Of a stretch of DNA of 64,000 nt, positions 58,411 to 64,000 are shown in pieces; within the stretch, counting starts at the first letter, position 1; each line of letters opens with the position of its first letter. Under the pieces are notes generated by a model, which was given only the letters and a program-made list of their open reading frames with translations, was not told the DNA's origin and did not search any database. Both the position numbers and the translations under genes were made by a program. Source of the stretch: an uncultured Saprospirales bacterium (GTDB lineage: Bacteria > Bacteroidota > Bacteroidia > Chitinophagales > Saprospiraceae); assembly GCA_937926355.1 (NCBI GenBank), contig CALAZP010000278.1, positions 1 to 64,000 of the forward strand, in the 5' to 3' direction.

Positions 58411-59091
58411 ATGGCAAATAATATTAAGTCCTTTGAAGATTTTAGATCCGACTCGGTCAACGAAAATTGGTTCAGTGATGGCTTGAGCAGACTAATTGGA
58501 TCTGCGGGAAGTGCTTTCTCCGACGTCCTTAAGGGAAAGGCCTCTGCTTACCTTTTGAATTTCTTCGGGATTGGTGAACAGTCTATTTTCAGCAAGCTTA
58601 TACAAAACTTTGTCGAGCAAATTCCAGTTGCTGATTTAACTAAAATTATCTTTGCAGGAAAGGCTAACTCAGCCTACCTTGCCCCTAAGATGGCTGATGC
58701 AACAATTGAATTCCTGACTGAAAAAGGATTGGATGGTATTGCAGAAGATCTGGGTATCGAGCCAGACGGATGGATTTACAGAACAATCTCTGAAATGTTA
58801 GCCAACCAAGTAAGGCGGGAAAATTTTAGAGATTCCTTAGAGCAATTTTATCTTCAGGCTTTTAACGGATTTGAGGGTGCTGGTGGCGGAGAGGATTTTA
58901 TGAAATCCCTTTCCCCTTCAGAAGAAAGAACAATACAAACCGGTATAGGTAAAATTGTTGATGCTGGTGGTAATGAAATTATGGACGACAATCCAGTAGG
59001 AGATTTCATATCAGATTTTCTTTCTGGATTAGCTGGAAATGGACAATCTTTACAATCCATAGGATTAAGCTCTGGTGGAACTATACAATAA
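58411..59091 (+). CDS. Putative packaged head protein with capsid-targeting-like leader (226 aa)
   Basis: It starts MANNIKSFEDFRSDSVNENW: the I-K-S-F-x-x-F pattern and V-N-E triplet match the leader type seen in other genes here. The rest is helical with many glycines (RLIGSAGSAFSDVLKGKASA, then FLSGLAGNGQSLQSIGLSSG). I know no domain. Late promoter and leader point to an internal head protein. The next gene, 12 bases on, ends in a leader-like sequence, which suggests the two interact with the same core or protease. Confidence 0.6.
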   Translation: MANNIKSFEDFRSDSVNENWFSDGLSRLIGSAGSAFSDVLKGKASAYLLNFFGIGEQSIFSKLIQNFVEQIPVADLTKIIFAGKANSAYLAPKMADATIEFLTEKGLDGIAEDLGIEPDGWIYRTISEMLANQVRRENFRDSLEQFYLQAFNGFEGAGGGEDFMKSLSPSEERTIQTGIGKIVDAGGNEIMDDNPVGDFISDFLSGLAGNGQSLQSIGLSSGGTIQ

Positions 59092-59103
59092 AAAATTTAG
59101 ATC

Positions 59104-59469
59104 ATGAATATAAATGACGTTTCGAAGAGAGAAGTTTTAGACTTCGATCAATTTAAGAAAAAGGTACACGACGAGACATACAAGCCTTTTGCTGCTGAAA
59201 ATCAAGAGGGTGGTGAAGGTAAAACTGGTTTGCATAAGATAAAAAGAGAACCTGCTTATGATTGGGTTGGTTATGCAGATGCGGTATTTAGCCCAGAGAA
59301 AGCTGGTATCGAGATTCCTGGTTATAATGCTGATGGTGATAGAGAGTATAACATTGCTAATGCTGGCCCATCTATTGTAAATGCACCAAATTCTGCTATC
59401 TCTGGATTAGGTGAATCCGAAACCTCAGTTAATGAATCATTTTCAATTAAAAGACTAGAAGATTTCTAA
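59104..59469 (+). CDS. Small hypothetical virion-type protein (121 aa)
   Basis: The N-terminus MNINDVSKREVLDFDQFKKK is leader-like (D-F-D-Q-F). The middle is Gly/Ala-rich without a clear fold (AYDWVGYADAVFSPEKAGIE). The end, SVNESFSIKRLEDF, repeats the V-N-E plus I-K-x-x-E-D-F pattern found at the N-terminus of the preceding protein (IKSFEDF). A targeting sequence at the C-terminus would be odd and may mark a processing product. A strong terminator follows. Confidence 0.55.
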   Translation: MNINDVSKREVLDFDQFKKKVHDETYKPFAAENQEGGEGKTGLHKIKREPAYDWVGYADAVFSPEKAGIEIPGYNADGDREYNIANAGPSIVNAPNSAISGLGESETSVNESFSIKRLEDF

Positions 59470-59494
59470 AAATTATTTCTTTTACTAATATGGA

Positions 59495-59526
59495 AGACAA
59501 GTTTCTAGCGAAACTTGTCTTTTTTT
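59495..59526 (+). terminator. Rho-independent terminator
   Basis: Perfect 10-bp stem (59495-59504 with 59511-59520), 6-base loop CTAGCG, then a run of at least six Ts. Ends the late unit begun at 58387. Confidence 0.93.
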
Positions 59527-59530
59527 GTTT

Positions 59531-59539
59531 GATATAAAG
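59531..59539 (+). promoter_or_regulatory. Late promoter variant GATATAAAG
   Basis: GATATAAAG, two bases shorter than GATATATAAAG, lies 31 bases before ATG 59562 and follows the terminator. Confidence 0.45.
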
Positions 59540-59561
59540 AAAACAAACATATCCTCTTATA

Positions 59562-60230
59562 ATGAATATTAAATTAGTACACATACTGACAGAGCCAGAT
59601 ACTAAGAGGGAACAAGCTTCTATTGGTTCTTTATCCCCTCTTGGTGAAATGGGACTAACTTATCATCAGCAGGTTAACGAAAGGTACAGAGGAGATTCAT
59701 GGAAGGAAGTACCAGCCCTCTCCCAATCTCCAGCAACTAATCATGGTGCTGGACACTATGGTGCTTTCCAGTCTTTCAAAAAAGCAATGCTTGAAAATTT
59801 TAGTGATGACTTGGATGCTTTAGTTCTCTGCGAGTGCGATTGTGTATTGGAAACCTCACACGAAACCTTTATGCAAACTCTTAAGAGGGGTATCGAATTT
59901 TGTAACGAGAATGATTTAAAATACCTTTCATTAGGATCAAGATTTGTAAATGGAGTTTTACAGTCCCCAGAGACTGACAACGACCCAAAGTTCCCAGATT
60001 TTTACATAACTAATAAAGTGATATTGGCTCACTGTGTTGTATTGCCTGCTTTGTCCAGGGAAATAATCTTAGATTGCATTGACCGATTCAGCTGGGATAG
60101 CCCTGATATATGGTTCAACGAAGTTCTGTGGAGAAGTGGCCTAAATCGTTTTGGGATAGTAAAAGAAAGACTTGCAAGACAGCACGAAGGGGTTTCTCTT
60201 ATTGACAACGTTTGGAAGGAATCTCAATAA
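59562..60230 (+). CDS. Glycosyltransferase-like protein (LPS/GT25-type outline)
   Basis: The 222-residue protein begins MNIKLVHILTEPDTKREQAS. It contains DLDALVLCECDCVLETSHET (about 90), where C-E-C-D replaces the usual D-x-D region of small GT-A enzymes. NKVILAHCVVLPALSREIIL and FNEVLWRSGLNRFGIVKERL complete the outline. It could be a sugar transferase acting on phage or host glycans. Its stop (TAA) directly abuts the stop of the minus-strand gene that follows, so the two are convergent with no gap and no terminator between them. Confidence 0.5.
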   Translation: MNIKLVHILTEPDTKREQASIGSLSPLGEMGLTYHQQVNERYRGDSWKEVPALSQSPATNHGAGHYGAFQSFKKAMLENFSDDLDALVLCECDCVLETSHETFMQTLKRGIEFCNENDLKYLSLGSRFVNGVLQSPETDNDPKFPDFYITNKVILAHCVVLPALSREIILDCIDRFSWDSPDIWFNEVLWRSGLNRFGIVKERLARQHEGVSLIDNVWKESQ

Positions 60231-60959
60231 TTACTTTTTTTCTCTTTCCTCGTTATTGATCTCCCTTATGAATATCTCCTTTGCTATTTTTAAGATCACA
60301 GATTCCTCAGTAAAGTCCTCGTAGATTTCCATAACGCTTATCTCTGGATCAATGTCTCCTTTTAGACTTAATGATTCGATTGCTTCGTGTGCAATAAATT
60401 CATAGGACATAGAGAAATAAGAATTCCTGAGTGGGATTTTTTTAAGCATTGTCGCATCTGATCCCTTGTGGGTTCTCCCGCACTGCCACCAATAAGCCAA
60501 CACGTTATCTGTGGACATGTTCCTGAATATCAAGATCCCACAGTCTCTATTATCTTTTTTCCCAAACCTATCTAAACTGAAAGCTCTAATTCTGCTTTCT
60601 AGGTTTTTCCAAAGCTCCATTCCTAGATCTGCGTATTTATAGAGAATATTTAAAGAATTATCAACTATCATTAAAATTTCTTCTGTTTCATCCTCTGTAA
60701 ATTCGCTTCTATCGAAATAAACTATTAGATCGTGGATTTTTTTAGGAAGATCCTTAGGTACCTCCTTGAATTCATTTTCTATCCATACTTTAATGGAGGT
60801 TAGTTCCTTTATCATGGAAAAAATTCTCTTAATAGGATAGTAGATATCTTCATCCGCTATATCCTTATTAACCGTGGATAAAAAATCTAATAAAGTGTAT
60901 TGTTTGTATTCTTGATCGATTGGGTGTTCGAGGAACCATGTGGGTTTTATGTCTTTCAT
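60231..60959 (-). CDS. Hypothetical protein on the minus strand (242 aa)
   Basis: This is the only convincing minus-strand gene in the window. The product is helical and acidic at the start (PIDQEYKQYTLLDFLSTVNK, then DIYYPIKRIFSMIKELTSIK). It has a more globular C-terminal part with DNRDCGILIFRNMSTDNVLA and YWWQCGRTHKGSDATMLKK. No family is known to me. Reading into it, a late-type AATATATAGAG element lies 34 bases before the start on the minus strand. It converges on the gene to its left and diverges from the late unit to its right. Codon use looks like its neighbours. Confidence 0.75.
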   Translation of the reverse strand: MKDIKPTWFLEHPIDQEYKQYTLLDFLSTVNKDIADEDIYYPIKRIFSMIKELTSIKVWIENEFKEVPKDLPKKIHDLIVYFDRSEFTEDETEEILMIVDNSLNILYKYADLGMELWKNLESRIRAFSLDRFGKKDNRDCGILIFRNMSTDNVLAYWWQCGRTHKGSDATMLKKIPLRNSYFSMSYEFIAHEAIESLSLKGDIDPEISVMEIYEDFTEESVILKIAKEIFIREINNEEREKK

Positions 60960-60982
60960 GGTAAGAAGAATTATGTTTGATA

Positions 60983-60993
60983 CTCTATATATT
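60983..60993 (-). promoter_or_regulatory. Late-type promoter on the minus strand (AATATATAGAG)
   Basis: Read on the minus strand, AATATATAGAG begins 34 bases before the start codon of the minus-strand gene. It differs from GATATATAGA only at the first base. With the + strand element at 61042 it forms a divergent pair. Confidence 0.5.
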
Positions 60994-61041
60994 AACCCCC
61001 CGGCATTCTTCTAGACTTTTAAAGAACCCATTTTGAATCTT

Positions 61042-61051
61042 GATATATAAT
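61042..61051 (+). promoter_or_regulatory. Late promoter GATATATAAT
   Basis: It lies 32 bases before ATG 61074, in the 114-base divergent gap. Confidence 0.75.
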
Positions 61052-61073
61052 ACATAAAAAAAGTGGTTCCACA

Positions 61074-61511
61074 ATGCCAAGAATAGACGATTATATTTCT
61101 TTCAGTTCAAATAAGAAAAACAAGGTTTCTAATGAATTTTCATTTTCAGCAGAGCTTGGATTGCTTGACGTGCAGGTTGTAAATAGACCACCAGAAATTA
61201 GTGATGTAGATTCTTTAGAATGCGAGATAGAGTACAAAGCTGGGATAGAGAGAAGAAAAGAAGGCATACTTGATATTAGCTTTTATGTTGAAAGCATAGA
61301 ATTGGAAATTAAGGTTGATGATTATCCAAACGACCAAAAAGAGTTTGAGTTTGACATAGTTCCTGATGCAACAATCCCGATTGCATCCATTATGATCCAG
61401 AAGGGAACTAGATTAATCCCAACAGATCCGACTTTCTTAAGAGTTGATATGAGAAAATCTATGAACCCCAAAGACTTTAAAGTGCAAATTCTTTTTGGTA
61501 CAAATGAATAA
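61074..61511 (+). CDS. Hypothetical virion-type beta-rich protein (145 aa)
   Basis: The start MPRIDDYISFSSNKKNKVSN is followed by alternating strands (VSNEFSFSAELGLLDVQVVN, then KEGILDISFYVESIELEIKV and KEFEFDIVPDATIPIASIMI). This suggests a small beta-sandwich such as a head decoration or baseplate piece. No family is known to me. It is driven by the late promoter at 61042, and the following gene starts 8 bases inside it. Confidence 0.55.
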   Translation: MPRIDDYISFSSNKKNKVSNEFSFSAELGLLDVQVVNRPPEISDVDSLECEIEYKAGIERRKEGILDISFYVESIELEIKVDDYPNDQKEFEFDIVPDATIPIASIMIQKGTRLIPTDPTFLRVDMRKSMNPKDFKVQILFGTNE

Positions 61512-62415
61512 AACCCTTTCATTCCATTTATTTGAGAAAATTCAGGAATCCAAGTCCATATCTAAAAAAGATATAGGAGTTATTGGACCTAATCTTAGTG
61601 GAGAAATTAAATTGAGATTGGAAAATCCTGGCCTTGTCTTAAAGAGAGTTGAGGAGGGGGACAATCAAGTTTTTAGCATTGGTGAAAAGTCTTGTTCAAT
61701 ACCTAAAAAATATGTAACTATCTCTACCCAACCCGGATATGAAATAGTTTCTTTCGATACCAACACGAACTGGTTTAAACAAGAGCACAATATGGATAGG
61801 TTCGAAGATGTAATGGAGGAATTCATATCTTCAAAATTTTCTAACCTTGGGAAGTCTTTTAATAAATTTGAAGAAGATGCGAACATTTTGCTAGATCTTT
61901 TGGGTATAGAAGAAGATGTTAAGTCTTATAGTCACACATCTCCGCTTAAATTGGATGCAGAAATTTCAAATGGTATGGAGCTTGAGCTTGTCCGGGAGAA
62001 TGAAAAAGACATGTTCAAAAAACTTTTTCTTTATAAAAATTCCGATTCCATACATCCATTTATCTCCATCAAAAGAAAGGGTAATAGATTTAATTGTCAA
62101 TATAGAACCCCCAAGGGAAATTATGAGTGTAAGCACGATTCTATCTCAGAGATGTTAGAAAATCCAATTGATAAATATTTGCTTTGCGTTTGTATTGGTA
62201 GTGAGATCGAACACTCTCAAAGGGAGCTGGTTGACCACCTGATGAAAATTTTTAAGTACCATTCTTGGACAAATTCAGAAGAAAAAAATTCTAAAAATAT
62301 CCAGGAGAGAAAGGAGATAAAAAGAATCATGGAGATTCTAAAAAATTCCATACCAGAAGAGCACATTGAAGAGATGTACTCGGATGCTCGATCAAAGTTT
62401 CTTACAAAACCATAA
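61504..62415 (+). CDS. Hypothetical protein with leader-like N-terminus (303 aa)
   Basis: ATG 61504 gives MNKTLSFHLFEKIQESKSIS, with the S-F-x-x-F pattern of the proposed capsid-targeting leaders. Farther on, KYVTISTQPGYEIVSFDTNT and ISIKRKGNRFNCQYRTPKGN suggest two beta domains, separated by a helical part (FEDVMEEFISSKFSNLGKSF). The C-terminus is a charged helix. I recognise nothing definite. It overlaps the upstream gene by 8 bases. The 117 bases after it hold the CATATAATTC motif but no gene. Confidence 0.55.
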   Translation: MNKTLSFHLFEKIQESKSISKKDIGVIGPNLSGEIKLRLENPGLVLKRVEEGDNQVFSIGEKSCSIPKKYVTISTQPGYEIVSFDTNTNWFKQEHNMDRFEDVMEEFISSKFSNLGKSFNKFEEDANILLDLLGIEEDVKSYSHTSPLKLDAEISNGMELELVRENEKDMFKKLFLYKNSDSIHPFISIKRKGNRFNCQYRTPKGNYECKHDSISEMLENPIDKYLLCVCIGSEIEHSQRELVDHLMKIFKYHSWTNSEEKNSKNIQERKEIKRIMEILKNSIPEEHIEEMYSDARSKFLTKP

Positions 62416-62436
62416 AGGGCGGAACACTTTACCCAG

Positions 62437-62451
62437 TTTTCCATATAATTC
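62437..62451 (+). promoter_or_regulatory. Candidate non-late promoter (second copy of TTTTCCATATAATTC)
   Basis: Same 15 bases as at 55519-55533. It lies about 80 bases before the next ATG (62533), in a gap without a GATATATA element, upstream of a hypothetical gene and a NUDIX hydrolase. Confidence 0.35.
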
Positions 62452-62532
62452 TTAAATCCAGCAATGCTGTCCTGTGAATTGTTATTTTGTATGCCCTTGG
62501 GTTTCCAATTAAATTCTTAACATTTGAAGAAG

Positions 62533-63198
62533 ATGGGATGGCTGAGTCGAATATTCAAGAAAAAGAAAATGGATCTTAAGGAAAAAACTTTAGAAGAACT
62601 GAAGGAAGAACTATCCCAGGTTGATTTCCAATGGATTAAGGGAGATAGAATGGGAAATGTTGAGAAGTTTGGGGGAGTTACCCAGGATGATGCCACTGGG
62701 ATGACTTTTGTTGAATTTACTGGTGGTGGAAGAATTAACATAGAACTTTTGGAAGAGTATTTAGAAACTTTTCCCGCTTCGAAAGTTGACTTCAATAACA
62801 CCGCTGGAAATGTAGATTTGACCCAACCAGATCTCCACCAGCAAAAGCAGCTCGTACAGGAGAGCAAATCTAAACCCGTTAGGAACACCGTTTCTTCGAT
62901 TGAGCTTGAAGAATCCCCGATATATAAGTTGTTGAAGCAGCAGAATGAAAATTGGGTAAACGTAAACATCACGCTCAAGCTAAATCTGCCTTCAAAGAAT
63001 TTATATAATGTTCTTATTAGTTCTTTTGATGGTGCAAACGAGGAGATAATTAATTACGTAACCGAGGGAGTTGATATTGATGATATTAGATCTGCTTTAG
63101 CAGAATCCATAACAGCATACTACGGATCTACTCAAAAACCAACAAGTCAAAGGATCAAGAAAGAGCGAGAAACCAAACCGGCAGAAGATGACGAATAA
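62533..63198 (+). CDS. Hypothetical protein (221 aa)
   Basis: ATG 62533 (MGWLSRIFKKKKMDLKEKTL) is preferred to the in-frame TTG 62524. The basic amphipathic N-terminus could associate with membrane. The middle has KFGGVTQDDATGMTFVEFTG and GGRINIELLEEYLETFPASK. A C-terminal domain, WVNVNITLKLNLPSKNLYNV followed by SSFDGANEEIINYVTEGVDI, is separated by a disordered link. The C-domain looks like a dimerisation or ligand fold common in phage proteins but I cannot name it. The end overlaps the NUDIX gene by 11 bases. Confidence 0.55.
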   Translation: MGWLSRIFKKKKMDLKEKTLEELKEELSQVDFQWIKGDRMGNVEKFGGVTQDDATGMTFVEFTGGGRINIELLEEYLETFPASKVDFNNTAGNVDLTQPDLHQQKQLVQESKSKPVRNTVSSIELEESPIYKLLKQQNENWVNVNITLKLNLPSKNLYNVLISSFDGANEEIINYVTEGVDIDDIRSALAESITAYYGSTQKPTSQRIKKERETKPAEDDE

Positions 63199-63763
63199 AA
63201 TATTGTATGAAACTAAGGGATTGAACCTTGTTGAAAGGGATGGCAGGATTGGAGTTGTTCCAACATTCATGAATGTGGTTGTTATGCCCTTTGTTTCTGA
63301 TGAACAGGGACTTCCTCTTGCTATAGGAGTTCTCAAAGAACCAAACCCTTTTAGGGAAGGTGGACTAACAATTTCCTTAATAACAGGAACTAGCGATGAC
63401 GAGGATCCGGATCTTTTGACGACCGCAAAAAGAGAACTGTTGGAGGAAAGCGGATTTGATGCACCAGAAAATGATAGATGGTATTATTTAGGATCTGTTA
63501 CTTCTTCTAAATTTGTAGATCACGAACAGCCATGTTTTGCTGTTGACGTAACCGGATTACAAAAAGGGGAAGCAGCTACCGACGGTACAGAGGAAGAAAA
63601 AGAGATGGAATTCAAATTTATCCCAGCCAACGATGTTGTGAAGGCAAAGGACATCTTTATTCCTGGTCTTTTCCTTAAGTTATTCAAGTATGTTCTGGGT
63701 ATTGATATTCAGGGTTCGTCTCAAAAATCTGACGATGAGGTTTTTAAATTTTCTAAAGAATGA
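63188..63763 (+). CDS. NUDIX hydrolase
   Basis: The 191-residue protein carries a NUDIX box. GTSDDEDPDLLTTAKRELLE followed by ESGF gives G...REL-x-EE-x-G-F, one residue longer than the standard G-x5-E-x7-REUxEExGU spacing between the first Gly and REL. The fold is supported by VPTFMNVVVMPFVSDEQG before it and WYYLGSVTSSKFVDHEQPCF after it, the latter resembling ADP-sugar pyrophosphatases. It hydrolyses a nucleoside diphosphate linked to another group, perhaps ADP-sugars or NAD-derived compounds; T4-like phages also use such enzymes on capped RNA or damaged nucleotides. Overlaps both neighbours. Confidence 0.85.
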   Translation: MTNKILYETKGLNLVERDGRIGVVPTFMNVVVMPFVSDEQGLPLAIGVLKEPNPFREGGLTISLITGTSDDEDPDLLTTAKRELLEESGFDAPENDRWYYLGSVTSSKFVDHEQPCFAVDVTGLQKGEAATDGTEEEKEMEFKFIPANDVVKAKDIFIPGLFLKLFKYVLGIDIQGSSQKSDDEVFKFSKE

Positions 63764-64000
63764 GTCAATCAAGAAGACAAAGAAGACAGTTAGCCAAACA
63801 ATTTGGCCTTTTAGGTAAAAAAGAATCCTTTTCTGAAATGAGAGAAAGGATTAGAAGGGCACAAAAGATGGGTAAACAAATTCATCTTAAAAATCTAGAG
63901 GAGGCTAAGAATAATCAAATTGAAGCTGATCGAAATCGCGAAAGAGAGATCCAAAATTCTTTGGCAAAAGAGATTTCCAGTAGCAATCCAAACGAGGAAC
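63760..64000 (+). CDS. Hypothetical basic helical protein, 5' part (runs off the window)
   Basis: ATG 63760 overlaps the NUDIX stop by four bases (ATGA). Eighty codons are visible without a stop: MSQSRRQRRQLAKQFGLLGK, then SFSEMRERIRRAQKMGKQIH. Continuing as LKNLEEAKNNQIEADRNRER, it is strongly basic at first and a charged helix afterwards. I do not recognise it; DNA or RNA binding is possible from charge alone. The rest lies beyond base 64000. Confidence 0.65.
   Translation, partial: MSQSRRQRRQLAKQFGLLGKKESFSEMRERIRRAQKMGKQIHLKNLEEAKNNQIEADRNREREIQNSLAKEISSSNPNEE

Noticed and set aside
62919..62931. GATATATAAGTTG inside the gene at 62533-63198 as a late promoter
   Set aside because: It lies in the middle of a coding region with no start codon within about 250 bases downstream; probably coding for IYKLL by chance.
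1..64000. tRNA or rRNA genes, integrase, attachment sites
   Set aside because: No cloverleaf-like sequence, recombinase motif or duplicated att-like core was recognised by reading; a dedicated search was not possible here.

Overview
The window is 64 kb from the genome of a large, AT-rich contractile-tailed phage related to T4 (a myovirus of the Caudoviricetes). The evidence is an almost complete late-gene set in T4 style: small and large terminase, tail sheath, tail tube, a gp26-like baseplate protein, portal, prohead protease/scaffold, major capsid protein and gp4-like head-completion nuclease. T4-style replication and transcription genes accompany them: a gp55-like late sigma factor, a gp44-like clamp loader with a probable gp62 partner, RNase H/flap nuclease and ATP-dependent ligase. 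Genes are tightly packed, nearly all on the + strand, often with ATGA-type overlaps. Start codons are preceded by A-rich sequence rather than clear Shine-Dalgarno motifs, and a few upstream regions carry TAnnTTTG boxes. Together these suggest a Bacteroidota host; this is inference, as no host gene is present. Both ends of the window cut through genes, and no tRNA, integrase or attachment site was found.

Layout. 0-6.3 kb: the end of a collagen-like fibre protein, then an oxygenase-like gene and a glycosyltransferase cassette (two GT2, one GT4, one O-heptosyltransferase-like). 6.3-18.9 kb: neck, terminase, sheath, two tail tubes and baseplate/tape-measure-like genes. 19-22 kb: dCMP deaminase, an ECF-like sigma factor and a RecB/Cas4-like nuclease. 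22-24.4 kb: membrane proteins and two related structural proteins. 24.5-32.2 kb: a 911-residue repeat protein with a probable -1 frameshift extension, late sigma factor, gp4-like nuclease and two tandem portal paralogues. 32.2-41.8 kb: heptose-phosphate kinase, then DNA replication and repair genes. 41.9-49.3 kb: a nucleotidyltransferase, a large putative ejection protein, a protease-scaffold fusion with thirteen 14-residue repeats, and the major capsid protein. 49.3-50.8 kb: a free-standing homing endonuclease. 50.8-55.5 kb: coiled-coil, probably virion-internal proteins. 55.5-64 kb: a glycosyltransferase-like/kinase/asparagine-synthase cassette, further virion-type genes, one minus-strand gene, a NUDIX hydrolase and an unfinished gene.

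How it works together. A recurring GATATATA element (variants GATAAATA, TATAAATA) sits 22-35 bases before the start codon of most virion genes and is best read as this phage's late promoter, presumably recognised by the gp55-like factor. Many proteins under it begin with short T4-like capsid-targeting leaders and carry L/I/V-x-E sites of the kind cut by T4-type prohead protease. This suggests an unusually large set of packaged internal proteins, possibly including a nucleotidyltransferase. The heptose-phosphate kinase and the heptosyltransferase-like gene point to phage-directed glycosylation.

The strongest leads for something undescribed are: the protease-scaffold fusion whose repeats each contain a candidate cleavage site, with an internal promoter and start; the frameshift extension at A9C; the paired portals and paired tail tubes; and the heptose axis.
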